Assembly: GCF_000935355.1 (NCBI RefSeq)
Contig: NZ_JXZC01000001.1
Coordinates: 186,001-250,000 of the forward strand
Source of the DNA: Rossellomorea aquimaris
Lineage (GTDB): Bacteria > Bacillota > Bacilli > Bacillales > Bacillaceae_B
Direction: 5' to 3'
Length of the DNA: 64,000 bases
Made by a program: the position numbers and the translations under genes. Below are positions 26,463 to 35,176 of the stretch, in pieces. Positions within the stretch are counted from its first letter, which is position 1. The number at the start of each line of letters is the position of its first letter. The notes under the pieces are model-generated. The model made no database searches. It was not told the origin of the DNA and saw nothing but the letters and a program-made list of their open reading frames with translations.

Positions 26463-26559
26463 GCTATTCACCTCTACCTATTGACTTGTTTGTGTGAATA
26501 AGTATATCAAAAATAAAAAGGAAAACCCTACTAATATACAAAGGGAAGGAGAATTATTT

Positions 26560-27333
26560 TTGAGAAGCATTATATTAGAAGGTCTAAGGTGTATAGAAAT
26601 TGAAGAGGGGATCAAGATATTGTATGCCGTGGAAGCTGGTAGTCGCGCATGGGGGTATCATACAGATGATAGCGATTATGATGTCAGGTTTATATATATA
26701 CGAGAGACAACCGCGTATCTAGACCTTCAAGAGACAAAGGACGTCATTGAAAAAACTACACACCATGCCATTGAATACAGTGGATGGGACCTGAGTAAAT
26801 CTCTGAAACTTCTTCGTAAATCAAACCCCTCTCTACTGGAGTGGTTAACCGATGAGAACGTGTATATTGAGCACCCTACCATGGGGGTAATAAGGAAGCT
26901 GCGAGATCTGACTTTTTCTCCAAACCGTTGTCTAATTCATTACTATCACATGACAAAACGCAATATGGAGAAGTTGAAAGACGAACCATTCAGTACGAAG
27001 AAATGGATGACCATCATCAGGCCATGGCTTGCTTACGAGTGGATTATGAAGCATCGGACATTTCCACCAAATGGAATCAACGAAATGATGGGGCACCTTA
27101 ATATGAATGGAGATATAAAAAGTACGATTACTTCAATGGTTACATCAAGAGGGAAGGAGATTCATAACCTGAAACATTTAAAAGACTATATAATGGGGAG
27201 CTTACTAAAGTTAGACAGGGGTCTGGAGCAATCACATAGCAATGACTATCATCAATGGGGGAAAATTAATGAAACGTTCATATCCATTTTAGAAGAGGTA
27301 TGGGGTGTCAATTTAGCCGTGAAGGAACGTTAA
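26560..27333 (+). CDS. Predicted nucleotidyltransferase (COG3541, YcgL-like)
   Basis: 257 residues from TTG 26560, placed by GGAAGGAG (26544-26551) 8 bases upstream; the longer ORF from GTG 26494 has no SD. The nucleotidyltransferase signature is EAGSRAWGYHTDDSDYDVRF: Gly-Ser and the Asp-x-Asp metal ligands are intact. The rest is a helical domain (SLLEWLTDENVYIEH, IHYYHMTKRNMEKL). Similar proteins occur in phages and plasmids as well as chromosomes; substrate unknown. Stands alone between AI-2E and ger genes. Confidence 0.8.
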   Translation: MRSIILEGLRCIEIEEGIKILYAVEAGSRAWGYHTDDSDYDVRFIYIRETTAYLDLQETKDVIEKTTHHAIEYSGWDLSKSLKLLRKSNPSLLEWLTDENVYIEHPTMGVIRKLRDLTFSPNRCLIHYYHMTKRNMEKLKDEPFSTKKWMTIIRPWLAYEWIMKHRTFPPNGINEMMGHLNMNGDIKSTITSMVTSRGKEIHNLKHLKDYIMGSLLKLDRGLEQSHSNDYHQWGKINETFISILEEVWGVNLAVKER

Positions 27334-27410
27334 CACGAGCAGTGGACATGCATAAATGAAGCTACTTTGGGAAGTATAGGAAAAAATGACTCTGACTGAA
27401 GGTGGCTAAG

Positions 27411-28934
27411 ATGAATTCGTTTAATAAAAGGAATAGAAGAATACCAAAGCAGCTGCTTTCAGAAAAAGAAGAAGTTGTGCCTGAATTTCTCACTTTAGAA
27501 GAGAAAATCTCTTATTTTCGAAATGGTCTATTTAATACAGATGATCTGAAAATAAGAGAATTAACTTTTAATAATAAAATATTGACCATTATGTTTATTG
27601 ATTCTGTCATTGATAATAGGAGCTTACAGACGTATATTATCAAGCCTTTATTAGAGAAAGGCTCCGGTGAAATACGTGATGTAGTAAGTAGTAATAGTAT
27701 CAAAGAAACATTGCATTTAGATGAGGCACTCAGTGCAATGGTGGATGGGCACTGCCTTTTAATTATGGAAAACAGTGAAATCCTGACTTTTATCGATATG
27801 CCTAAAATTCTGACTAATCGTTTTGAGCCAATAAATGAAAAGGTGATTAGAGGATCTCATCAAGGGTTCAGTGAGAATATCACAGAAAATGTGCATCTTA
27901 TAAGAGACAGAGTCTCCAGTCCCAAACTGACAGTGAAATATTCAAGTGTAGGAGAAACAACGAGAACGAAGTACGCTTTAGTTTATTTATCTCATTTAAC
28001 AAATCCTGAATTATTGAAAACGATTGAGGACCGAATCAATTATGTTCATGCAGATTCGGTTCAGTCGCCTGGATACTTTGAAGAATTTTTGGAAGATAAT
28101 TCGTTTTCTCCATTTCCACAGATTTTGAATACGGAAAGACCGGATCGGGTGGCCGGAAATCTAATGGAAGGCAGAATTGCGCTGGTGATGGAAGGCAGCC
28201 CTACCGTCTTAATCTTGCCTGTGAATTTTTTTTCCTTCTTTCAAACGTCAGAGGACTATAATAATCGGGCATTCATCGGTTCATTTATACGATTCATAAG
28301 ATTAATCAGTTTTATTGCAACCCTTTGCTTACCCGCTTTTTATATCGCTGTCATTTCGTATAATTATGAAATCATACCGGTGGAAATCATATTCTCGATT
28401 AAAAGCTCCCTGGAGTATGTTCCATTTCCTCCATTGATTGAAGCAGCCATTATGCAATTGACCTTGGAATTACTTCGTGAAGCTGCGATACGATTACCGA
28501 ATCCTATCGCTCAAACCATAGGGGTAGTGGGGGGACTTGTCATTGGGACGGCGGTTGTTGAAGCGAATTTGGTTTCAAATACAATGGTTATCGTAGTTGC
28601 GATTACCGCTATATCTTCCTTTGTCATTCCTTCTAATGAACTGAGTACTTCCGTTAGGGTATTAGGATTTCCGTTAATGATATTTGCTGCTTTATTCGGA
28701 GTTCTCGGAATCGTGATCGGGTTGATGTTACTGTTAATACATATGTCGACGCTTAAATCATTAGGTCAATATTATTTGTATCCTGTTGCACCTTTGGATT
28801 TTAAGTCACTCAAGGACACTTTTATCCGTGTACCCATATGGCTGATGAAAGAAAGACCAAAGGATTTGAAGCCCCAGTATAAGTGGAAGACGACGGATCC
28901 CCGAGGATGGAAAAAAAATGAAGAATCAGACTAA
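27411..28934 (+). CDS. Spore germination protein, GerA family A subunit
   Basis: 507 residues from ATG 27411 (SD GAAGGTGG); GTG at 27402 overlaps that SD. N-terminal soluble domain of about 280 residues, followed by at least five membrane helices (FIRLISFIATLCLPAFYIAV, then IGVVGGLVIGTAVVEANLV and LIFAALFGVLGIVIGLM-like segments). PERPDRVAGNLMEGRIALV-type motif and SLEYVPFPPLIEAAIMQL are family hallmarks. Sits in the inner spore membrane and senses germinant together with the B and C subunits. First gene of a three-gene operon; paralogue type (GerA, GerK, etc.) not decidable here. Confidence 0.93.
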   Translation: MNSFNKRNRRIPKQLLSEKEEVVPEFLTLEEKISYFRNGLFNTDDLKIRELTFNNKILTIMFIDSVIDNRSLQTYIIKPLLEKGSGEIRDVVSSNSIKETLHLDEALSAMVDGHCLLIMENSEILTFIDMPKILTNRFEPINEKVIRGSHQGFSENITENVHLIRDRVSSPKLTVKYSSVGETTRTKYALVYLSHLTNPELLKTIEDRINYVHADSVQSPGYFEEFLEDNSFSPFPQILNTERPDRVAGNLMEGRIALVMEGSPTVLILPVNFFSFFQTSEDYNNRAFIGSFIRFIRLISFIATLCLPAFYIAVISYNYEIIPVEIIFSIKSSLEYVPFPPLIEAAIMQLTLELLREAAIRLPNPIAQTIGVVGGLVIGTAVVEANLVSNTMVIVVAITAISSFVIPSNELSTSVRVLGFPLMIFAALFGVLGIVIGLMLLLIHMSTLKSLGQYYLYPVAPLDFKSLKDTFIRVPIWLMKERPKDLKPQYKWKTTDPRGWKKNEESD

Positions 28935-30021
28935 TCTTACGTTCATTCAATTGACGTTCTTCATTATTCAAACACAAATTGGTGTAGGGGTTCTTGGCAT
29001 GCCATTCAGCGTATTCTCCGTATCTAAAGGTGATGCTTGGATTTCAGTATTACTGGCTGGGATTGTTGTTCAATTGCTTATAACGACTTTGTGGGTCTTG
29101 GGCAGAAGATTCCCTGCTAAATCGCTTTTCCAATATTCAATACAGCTGGTAGGAAAAGCAGGGGGGACATGCATTAATATGTCCTATGTATTTTATGGAA
29201 TGCTTGTAACCAGCCTTATTCTGATGTATTCAACTGCCATCATCAAAACTTGGGTGCTGACACTTACACCAAAATGGATCATTATGTTTCTATTGATGGG
29301 GACTGCAGTATATTTAGGAAGGGAATTATTATCTGACATCTGCAACGTTTATGTTATGGTTTCGGGGCTTATTTTCTTTCTGATCTTGATATCTGTAGTA
29401 GTATTGATCGTTTACCCTGTTGATTGGAGGTATCTACTTCCGATTGGGCACTCAGGTGCAATCAATATTTTTAAAGGGATAAAAGAAGCCTATTTTTCCA
29501 TGCTAGGTTTTGAATTGCTTTTGTTTCTTTTTCCTTATTTTCAGCATAATGGGGAACGGTCCGTCCTATTCTCAGCATCAATGGCAAATCTCTTTGTGAC
29601 ATTGACCTATACATTTCTTACCATTGTCAGTCTTATAACGTTCAGTCCAGAGGAATTAGTCATTGTTCCTCAGCCGGTTCTATATTATGTGAAATCCCTC
29701 TATTTGCAGGTTGTCGAAAGAATTGATTTGGTGTTTGTTTCACTTTGGGTGGTAAGTGTTATTACTTCTTTAACCAGCTATCTTTTCTTATCGACGGAGG
29801 GAATCGCGCATACCTTTAAACGAATCAAACGTTCTGTCATTACAATTTCCATTGGCAGTTTATCTTTTATCATTGCGTTATTTCCCAATAAAGAAGCAGA
29901 AATGGAGTTGTACAACAAATGGGTGATTAATACATCCTATCTATTCATACTTGTCATTCCATTGCTTTTATTAAGTATCTCCTTTGTTTTCAAGAAAAAG
30001 GAAAGAGGGAAGAGCGCATGA
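28918..30021 (+). CDS. Spore germination protein, GerB family permease subunit
   Basis: 367 residues, about ten membrane helices, APC-superfamily fold. Overlaps the A-subunit gene by 17 bases with an SD (GAGGATGG) inside it. N-terminal FIQLTFFIIQTQIGVGVLG is the conserved first helix of GerB proteins and LGFELLLFLFPYFQ the TM6 region that forms the ligand pocket. Recognises the germinant. Overlaps gerC by 4 bases. Confidence 0.92.
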   Translation: MKNQTNLTFIQLTFFIIQTQIGVGVLGMPFSVFSVSKGDAWISVLLAGIVVQLLITTLWVLGRRFPAKSLFQYSIQLVGKAGGTCINMSYVFYGMLVTSLILMYSTAIIKTWVLTLTPKWIIMFLLMGTAVYLGRELLSDICNVYVMVSGLIFFLILISVVVLIVYPVDWRYLLPIGHSGAINIFKGIKEAYFSMLGFELLLFLFPYFQHNGERSVLFSASMANLFVTLTYTFLTIVSLITFSPEELVIVPQPVLYYVKSLYLQVVERIDLVFVSLWVVSVITSLTSYLFLSTEGIAHTFKRIKRSVITISIGSLSFIIALFPNKEAEMELYNKWVINTSYLFILVIPLLLLSISFVFKKKERGKSA

Positions 30022-31124
30022 AGAAAAAACTCATCTTAGTCTCGGTTCTATTTCTCATTCTGTTAACATTAACGGGCTGTTGGGATCAACGATTGTTGAA
30101 AGACGGTAGGTTGGTCTTTTCCTCTGCCTTTGATTTAGTTGATGATGAAACCATAAAAGCTACGGCCATTATCCGTGATTTCCAAGATAAGACACCGACC
30201 AATGTTGTCGTACAAGGGGAAGGGAAGACCATACGTGAGACAAGAATGCATATGGACCGGAAAATTTCCGGGGTTTTCGAGCCATCAAAGAATCGGGTGT
30301 TCTTATTAGGGGAAGAATTAGCAAAAAAAGATATCTATAAGTTTTTAGATATTTTCTACCGGGACCCCAATAGCTCCATTTCTGCCAAATTAGCCATTGT
30401 AGAAGGAGAGGGTGGGGAGATCCTTACTAAATTAAGTGAAAAAAACGTATTGATTTCAGAATTTATCATCGAACTATTCAAAAGCGCAGAATCATCCACG
30501 GGTATCCCTAAACAAAATTTACAAACCGTCTGTACGTTTATGTTTGATAAGGGGAAGGATTTTGCCCTCCCCCTCATCAAACTGGAGAATGATGAAGTGG
30601 TGTTAAGTGGTACGGGCATTTTCCATAAGAATTCTATGTCAGGTACTTTGACCTTTGAGGAAACATCAATGTATCTAATGATGAGCAACCAAGTGGCGAA
30701 GCGGATGCGATTAGTATCCAAAATTGAAGAGAATAAGAAAATGAATATTGAAAATTATATTACGTACAATATATCAAATTCAAAATCAAAGCTTAAAATT
30801 ATTTCTGACTCACCAAGTAATATACAAGTAGTAATAAATGTAAAGACAGATGTATCTGTTGTAGAATATCCAGAAGATAAATTAACCGACAAGAAAAAAC
30901 TTAAGAAACTGAATAAACAAATTTCCAAACGCTTAACAGAAGATGCCGAAAAGATGATTGAAAAAATTCAACTGGCTAATTCAGATTTATTTGGTATTGG
31001 CAGAGAATTGATTGCACATCACCCAAAAACCTGGGAAAAGCTTGACTGGGAGGAAAAATACCCCACCATTACGATTACACCTACGATAGAAGTGGACATT
31101 GTTGGTCATGGAATAATCAATTGA
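30018..31124 (+). CDS. Spore germination lipoprotein, GerC family
   Basis: 368 residues. Signal peptide MKKKLILVSVLFLILLTL with lipobox LTGC, followed by the invariant WDQR of GerC proteins. Three-domain lipoprotein anchored on the outer face of the inner spore membrane. ATGA overlap with the B subunit gene ensures coupling. Last gene of the operon; the downstream 150 bases hold no gene and no clear plus-strand terminator. Confidence 0.93.
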   Translation: MKKKLILVSVLFLILLTLTGCWDQRLLKDGRLVFSSAFDLVDDETIKATAIIRDFQDKTPTNVVVQGEGKTIRETRMHMDRKISGVFEPSKNRVFLLGEELAKKDIYKFLDIFYRDPNSSISAKLAIVEGEGGEILTKLSEKNVLISEFIIELFKSAESSTGIPKQNLQTVCTFMFDKGKDFALPLIKLENDEVVLSGTGIFHKNSMSGTLTFEETSMYLMMSNQVAKRMRLVSKIEENKKMNIENYITYNISNSKSKLKIISDSPSNIQVVINVKTDVSVVEYPEDKLTDKKKLKKLNKQISKRLTEDAEKMIEKIQLANSDLFGIGRELIAHHPKTWEKLDWEEKYPTITITPTIEVDIVGHGIIN

Positions 31125-31221
31125 TAGATTCCTGGTCATTAGATTAATTAAGATTTCTTAGAGGGGTTCACCCTTCGTGATAAAAGCCAGTAAGTAAAAA
31201 TCAATGTGTAAGTAAACAAAT

Positions 31222-31267
31222 AATGTCCAGCTTTTGAGTACTGCATTACTCAACGGCTGGACATTGT
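31222..31267 (-). terminator. Hairpin ending the SMR operon
   Basis: AATGTCCAGC / GCTGGACATT arms enclose a second TTGAGTA/TACTCAA-like stem. On the minus strand it is followed by a T-rich ATTATTTGTTT, just after the stop at 31275. Confidence 0.55.
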
Positions 31268-31274
31268 TATGAGG

Positions 31275-31589
31275 TCATGAAACAATCTTTAATCCAATGA
31301 TACTCCCTATAATGCAAGTAATAAAAAACAATCTCTTCAGATCCTTTGTTTCCCTGAAAAAGATCATTCCGATGATCACGGCTCCTGCAGAACCAATACC
31401 TGTCCAAATTCCATATCCTGTACTCACTGGAATGTCAAGTAGTGAAAGGGATAATAAATAAAAGCTCAGAGCTCCAGCAGCAAAACTTATGATGGAAGGG
31501 GCCAGTTTCTTGTAGCCTTCAGAGAGCTTCATGAACGTTACCATGACAACTTCCGAAAATCCTGCAAAAATAAGAAATATCCATGCCAT
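31275..31589 (-). CDS. Small multidrug resistance (SMR) subunit, YvdR/YkkD-like
   Basis: 104 residues, four membrane helices. The essential membrane Glu is in AGFSEVVMVTFMK (residue 13). GYGIWTGIGSAGAVIIGMIF is the conserved TM3 packing motif. The start codon overlaps the stop of the upstream SMR gene (TAATG), with SD GGGAGGT. Paired SMR proteins work as heterodimers with opposite orientation, exporting cationic drugs or guanidinium-type compounds using protons. No guanidine riboswitch is present; a TetR gene controls the pair. Confidence 0.9.
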   Translation of the reverse strand: MAWIFLIFAGFSEVVMVTFMKLSEGYKKLAPSIISFAAGALSFYLLSLSLLDIPVSTGYGIWTGIGSAGAVIIGMIFFRETKDLKRLFFITCIIGSIIGLKIVS

Positions 31590-31933
31590 TAGTATGACCT
31601 CCCTTTTTCTTGCTTATCTTTATCACTCATTTTGAGACCAATCACTCCGAAAATGAGTAGTGTGATAAAAGCAACTTTCATGATGCTAATTCCCTCATTT
31701 AGAAATACCATCCCCACTATGGCAGTTCCAGCTGCACCAATACCTGTGAAGACAGCATAAGCAGTTCCAATAGGCAACAATCTTATCGAATTAGAGAAAA
31801 AATAAAAACTGATCAAGATGAGAATTGCAGTGACAATACTTGTGACAGGTTTTGTAAACCCCTCTGAAAGGGATAACCCGGTTGCCCAGCCTATTTCCAA
31901 AATTCCTCCAATAATAACGTAAATCCAACCCAT
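31589..31933 (-). CDS. Small multidrug resistance (SMR) subunit, YvdS/YkkC-like
   Basis: 114 residues, four membrane helices, Glu in GGILEIGWATGLSLSEGF (residue 13-14) and GTAYAVFTGIGAAGTAIVG in TM3. Has the longer charged C-terminal tail seen in the YkkC/YvdS partner. Lies 4 bases after the TetR gene, so the order TetR-SMR-SMR equals what I recall of yvdTSR in B. subtilis. Together with the following gene forms a heterodimeric exporter. Confidence 0.9.
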   Translation of the reverse strand: MGWIYVIIGGILEIGWATGLSLSEGFTKPVTSIVTAILILISFYFFSNSIRLLPIGTAYAVFTGIGAAGTAIVGMVFLNEGISIMKVAFITLLIFGVIGLKMSDKDKQEKGRSY

Positions 31934-31937
31934 GATG

Positions 31938-32534
31938 CTACTCTCCTTTACGACTTGATATACCTAGTTCGTAAACCTTCCAAGCCGATTCGATTCGTTG
32001 CCTGAAAATTTCCTCTGTGTAATAGTGATGCTCTAAAAAAACACCATCAACTAGACATAAAAAGGAGGCAATAAATTCATCCTCCTTTATTTCACTAAAC
32101 AGTTCTTGTTTTAGGCCTTCCTGGTAAATGGATACCAAAATGGCTGTTGTAACCTGTTCAAAATAAATGAATTGTTTTTGAATAAGGTCTTTAAACACTT
32201 CTGGAGGAAAGAATGTGACTCTTTTCCATAAAAGTGCTTCTTTTGTTGTTACTAATCGTTGACAAAATAAGTCAAAGAGTGTTTTTATATTCGTTAGCGG
32301 TTCTTGTGGGTTCATTTCTTCCTCGATGCTCTTGTAGGCCGTTACTTCAGACACACTTAAATCCTCAATTACTTCCATAAATAAGTCCTCTTTGCTTTGG
32401 AAATGGTTGTAAATAGATGGTTTTTTAATACCCACCGCGGTTGCAATTTCTTTTAACGAGGTATCCTCATACCCTTTTTGACCAAATAAATCCAATGCAA
32501 CATTTTTGATGAGTTGTTTATTGTCATTCTTCAA
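31938..32534 (-). CDS. TetR family transcriptional repressor of the SMR operon
   Basis: 198 residues, TTG start with SD AAGGTGA about 6 bases upstream. N-terminal HTH: DLFGQKGYEDTSLKEIATAV then KKPSIYNHFQSKEDLF, the TetR helix-turn-helix. C-terminal ligand domain variable. It is the first gene of the operon it is expected to repress, and a perfect palindrome lies at the transcription start (32559-32576). The inducer is presumably a pump substrate. Confidence 0.9.
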   Translation of the reverse strand: MKNDNKQLIKNVALDLFGQKGYEDTSLKEIATAVGIKKPSIYNHFQSKEDLFMEVIEDLSVSEVTAYKSIEEEMNPQEPLTNIKTLFDLFCQRLVTTKEALLWKRVTFFPPEVFKDLIQKQFIYFEQVTTAILVSIYQEGLKQELFSEIKEDEFIASFLCLVDGVFLEHHYYTEEIFRQRIESAWKVYELGISSRKGE

Positions 32535-32558
32535 ATCCAGTCACCTTCTTTTGAAACT

Positions 32559-32576
32559 AACTAACGGTCGTTAGTT
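32559..32576 (-). promoter_or_regulatory. TetR-type operator
   Basis: Perfect palindrome AACTAACG-GT-CGTTAGTT, 18 bases, lying 2 bases downstream of the -10 element of the TetR-SMR promoter, i.e. over the transcription start. Geometry typical of autoregulation by a TetR dimer. Confidence 0.8.
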
Positions 32577-32578
32577 TT

Positions 32579-32607
32579 ATCTTAAACCCATTTTTTAATA
32601 AATGCAA
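32579..32607 (-). promoter_or_regulatory. Sigma-A promoter of the TetR-SMR operon
   Basis: On the minus strand TTGCAT (32607-32602), a 17-base spacer, then TAAGAT (32584-32579). Confidence 0.75.
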
Positions 32608-32707
32608 GAGGGGAAAAATAATCCTCTTTTTTTAGTATGGTCGAATGTATTTCAGATTGCTTACATATAATCATCTGTTGATTTTATATGAAAGGAAAGG
32701 GATATAC

Positions 32708-33037
32708 ATGATAGGCTTACGGGCTAAATTGGTGATACTTATTCTGTTACTTGTCTTGCTTGTGGGGCTCTTTATTCTGAAGCTGGTGGTTATCAGTCAT
32801 GAAGATTGGGTAATGATTGAGGAAAAGTATTTTCCTGCGAATGATAGAAAAGGAGCGGAAGGAATTAAATCAGGTGAGGTTATAGATGAAAACAACAGCG
32901 ATCCGTCATGTTCTATGAAGTTTGATAACGGCCACACCTATAAAGTGGATTGTGATCAGTATTTAGATTTTAAAATAGGAGAGAAGGTCAAAATCGTTTC
33001 AGTTGAAAATAATTATGTGAAACTAAGAAGGAAGTAA
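32708..33037 (+). CDS. Membrane-anchored small protein of unknown function (109 aa)
   Basis: ATG 32708 is preceded by AAAGGAAAGGG; the longer in-frame start at 32645 lies in promoter-like DNA without SD. One N-terminal membrane helix (IGLRAKLVILILLLVLLVG) then a soluble beta-rich domain (SGEVIDENNS, FDNGHTYKVDCDQY, GEKVKIVSVENNYVKLRRK) that looks like an OB-like barrel facing outside, as in NfeD-like tails. Two cysteines could form a disulfide. No family assigned. Confidence 0.65.
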   Translation: MIGLRAKLVILILLLVLLVGLFILKLVVISHEDWVMIEEKYFPANDRKGAEGIKSGEVIDENNSDPSCSMKFDNGHTYKVDCDQYLDFKIGEKVKIVSVENNYVKLRRK

Positions 33038-33104
33038 ATAATCCTGGGGCACTTTCCATGGTAAAATAACAGGTATTAAATAATATAGAGGGATGATTAA
33101 ACGA

Positions 33105-33470
33105 ATGAATAAGCGGGATCTCGTTCAATATTTTATTGTTAATAAGGAACTGAATATGTCAAAGGGGAAAACAGCAGCACAAGTGGCACATGCTGCTACT
33201 CTTAGCACGCTGACAATGCTGTCTTCTGATTCACCTTTTCAAGATCGACAAGCAGACTTTGTGGAATGGGTCCAAACAGGAATGAAAAAAATTGTCCTAA
33301 AGGGAAAAGCCGTTGAGCTGGAGAAATTAGAGGCTGATGGATATTTCAGCATTCATGATAGCGGGTTAACTGAAATTAAAGAGGGATCCTTAACCGTCGT
33401 GGCACTACCACCAATGGGGAAGTTTGAAGCAAAAGTGCTTGTGGGCCATTTAACCCTATTAAAAAACTAG
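33105..33470 (+). CDS. pth2: Peptidyl-tRNA hydrolase, Pth2 (archaeal/eukaryotic) family
   Basis: 121 residues from ATG 33105; the ATG at 33093 touches the SD GAGGG. The Pth2 signature LVQYFIVNKELNMSKGKTAA then QVAHAA is clear (Lys-Gly-Lys and Gln-x-x-His-A in helix 1), followed by a KKIVLKG strand and IHDSGLTEIKEGSLTVVALPP. Pth2 enzymes recycle peptidyl-tRNA; bacteria normally use the unrelated Pth1, and Pth2-like proteins occur sporadically in Bacillus. Whether it hydrolyses peptidyl-tRNA here is inferred. Followed by VOC and Nudix genes. Confidence 0.82.
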   Translation: MNKRDLVQYFIVNKELNMSKGKTAAQVAHAATLSTLTMLSSDSPFQDRQADFVEWVQTGMKKIVLKGKAVELEKLEADGYFSIHDSGLTEIKEGSLTVVALPPMGKFEAKVLVGHLTLLKN

Positions 33471-33492
33471 TTAAGCAGAAGGAGGTATCGCA

Positions 33493-33837
33493 TTGTTTTC
33501 TAAACTGGATACAATACATATGCGTGTAAAAGATTTAAAAAAGTCCAATCAATGGTATATAGAAGTATTGGAGTTTGAGCAGATTTTTGATTCAGGTAAT
33601 TATGTTGTGTTTCAGATAGGCCAAGGAGACACTACTCTCACCATTCAAGAGGGAGAGGTGCGTCGCTCATCCGTCAAGCCGATTCTCTTTTCTGATGCGT
33701 TGGAAGAGACCCGATTAAAGCTTGTGGAAAAAGAAGTGAAGGTTGGGGAGATACAAGAGGATGGGGAGGTTACATTTTTTGAGTTCTGGGATTTAGATGG
33801 AAATGGTTTTGAGGCTTGTCAGTATATAACGTTCTAA
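33493..33837 (+). CDS. VOC (glyoxalase-fold) protein
   Basis: 114 residues, TTG start with SD AGAAGGAGGTATCGCA. MRVKDLKKSNQWYIEVLEFE at the N terminus and FFEFWDLDGNGFEACQY at the C terminus are the two conserved VOC strands; the C-terminal DGNGFE is the typical turn. Substrate not predictable. Starts 22 bases after pth2, probably same operon. Confidence 0.78.
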   Translation: MFSKLDTIHMRVKDLKKSNQWYIEVLEFEQIFDSGNYVVFQIGQGDTTLTIQEGEVRRSSVKPILFSDALEETRLKLVEKEVKVGEIQEDGEVTFFEFWDLDGNGFEACQYITF

Positions 33838-33886
33838 TTCGGTCCGAGTCTCATAACATAATCAGATCCAGTGAGGAGATTGATCA

Positions 33887-34357
33887 ATGGGCTACATAGA
33901 AGAAATAAGAGAAGTGGTTGGAACCCGTCCCCTTATTTTAGTCGGGTCTGTCGTCATTATCTTGAATGAGAAAAAGCAAGTACTTCTGCAGCAAAGGAGG
34001 TTTCCAAATGGTTCATGGGGACTGCCTGGTGGATTAATGGAACTGGCAGAATCAACGGAAGAGACCGCGAGAAGAGAAGTGAAGGAAGAGACGAATCTGA
34101 CTTTAGGTAAATTGAATTTATTAAACGTGTATTCTGGTGCGGATCAATACATTAAAGCTGAAAATGGAGATGAGTTTTATGTAGTCACCACAGCCTACTT
34201 TACAGATGACTACGATGGAGAAATGGAAGCAGAACACTCTGAATCCATTCAACTGAAGTTTTATCATTTTGAAGAATTACCTGATACTCTGGTGAGAAGT
34301 CACCAGCGCATGTTAGATGACTTCGAACAACATGAATACATACCTATGGATGAGTAG
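33887..34357 (+). CDS. Nudix hydrolase (MutT-like)
   Basis: 156 residues. Canonical Nudix box GGLMELAESTEETARREVKE then ETNLTLG, with the upstream GSWGLPGG. SVVIILNEKKQVLLQQRRFPN is the first strand pair. Probably hydrolyses a nucleoside diphosphate-linked compound. SD GTGAGGAG precedes ATG 33887. A bidirectional terminator follows. Confidence 0.88.
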   Translation: MGYIEEIREVVGTRPLILVGSVVIILNEKKQVLLQQRRFPNGSWGLPGGLMELAESTEETARREVKEETNLTLGKLNLLNVYSGADQYIKAENGDEFYVVTTAYFTDDYDGEMEAEHSESIQLKFYHFEELPDTLVRSHQRMLDDFEQHEYIPMDE

Positions 34358-34472
34358 TGTTATAGATAAAGATTGTGAAGCCAGCCACTACCCCATTTTA
34401 GTTAAAAAGCATTAATGTTTATATAAAAGTGAATGTATAAATTCTTAAGGGCAATAGAACATTTGAAGATGG

Positions 34473-34508
34473 AAAAAGCTGATCAGGCTTTATCTGATCA
34501 GCTTTTTT
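34473..34508. terminator. Bidirectional terminator
   Basis: 14-bp arms (34473-34486 and 34494-34507), A5 before and T6 after. Serves the Nudix gene and the convergent 63-residue ORF. Confidence 0.88.
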
Positions 34509-34534
34509 ATGATTTATTCTATAGAGATAAGCGT

Positions 34535-34726
34535 TTATTTTAAAGTATCTAGATACGCATAATATGCGGCTAGTTTTTCGTTGTTGTTTGCAGCTTTTCC
34601 GTTACCTTTTAATGATTTACCTATCGCGAAAAATTCTTTATGAACAGGTAGAACGTGAACGGTAACAGCCGGACGCCCTCTATGCCTGAAATCCTTAGGT
34701 ACGTGAAGCATAGAAAATCGTTTCAA
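34535..34726 (-). CDS. Small basic protein of unknown function (63 aa)
   Basis: TTG start at 34726 with perfect SD AAAGGAGG 7 bases upstream. Basic N terminus MKRFSMLHVPKDFRHRGRPA and an Ala/Asn/Tyr-rich end (GKAANNNEKLAAYYAYLDTL). No membrane helix. The strong SD and the terminator on its 3' side support a real gene. No family recognised. Confidence 0.6.
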   Translation of the reverse strand: MKRFSMLHVPKDFRHRGRPAVTVHVLPVHKEFFAIGKSLKGNGKAANNNEKLAAYYAYLDTLK

Positions 34727-34980
34727 TGGAATGCCTCCTTTGAGGAGAAAGCTATTCTACCCATCTATTATTATTTAAGTAGAATCAATAGTTGTTTAAC
34801 CATATCATAGTGGCTCATTTGATTCAACTTTCTGATTATTACATACAATTACTGTTAGCAAAAAATTATTGAAAAGAACCCCCAAGAAAAAAATCACTCA
34901 TTCGTATTCTATGATAAGAATGATCGGCGAGGATCAATGACATTCTGATTTAACACACAACTTGGGAGGTATTTAAAAGT

Positions 34981-35094
34981 ATGAATATCGATGATGTACT
35001 AGAAGATACCGTAGAACTTGGACAAGAGGATATAAATCGCCCAATCTATTGCGTCGACATTGATAAACTACTAGATTTGACGAGTGATATGTAA
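34981..35094 (+). CDS. Acidic microprotein (37 aa)
   Basis: ATG 34981, SD TTGGGAGGT with 10-base spacing, and a strong terminator right after. Product starts MNIDDVLEDTVELGQEDINR and ends DKLLDLTSDM: about one third acidic, one Cys. No family recognised. Own transcription unit by context. Confidence 0.55.
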   Translation: MNIDDVLEDTVELGQEDINRPIYCVDIDKLLDLTSDM

Positions 35095-35113
35095 GAAGAA
35101 CTTTACCATAAAT

Positions 35114-35154
35114 AAGAAAAGGCAAGCCTGTGTCAGGGCTTGCCTTTTCTTTTT
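35114..35154 (+). terminator. Terminator after the 37-residue ORF
   Basis: 15-bp arms (35114-35128 and 35137-35151) with a TCTTTTT tail. Confidence 0.88.
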
Positions 35155-35176
35155 GCTTGCATCAATGAACAGATTG

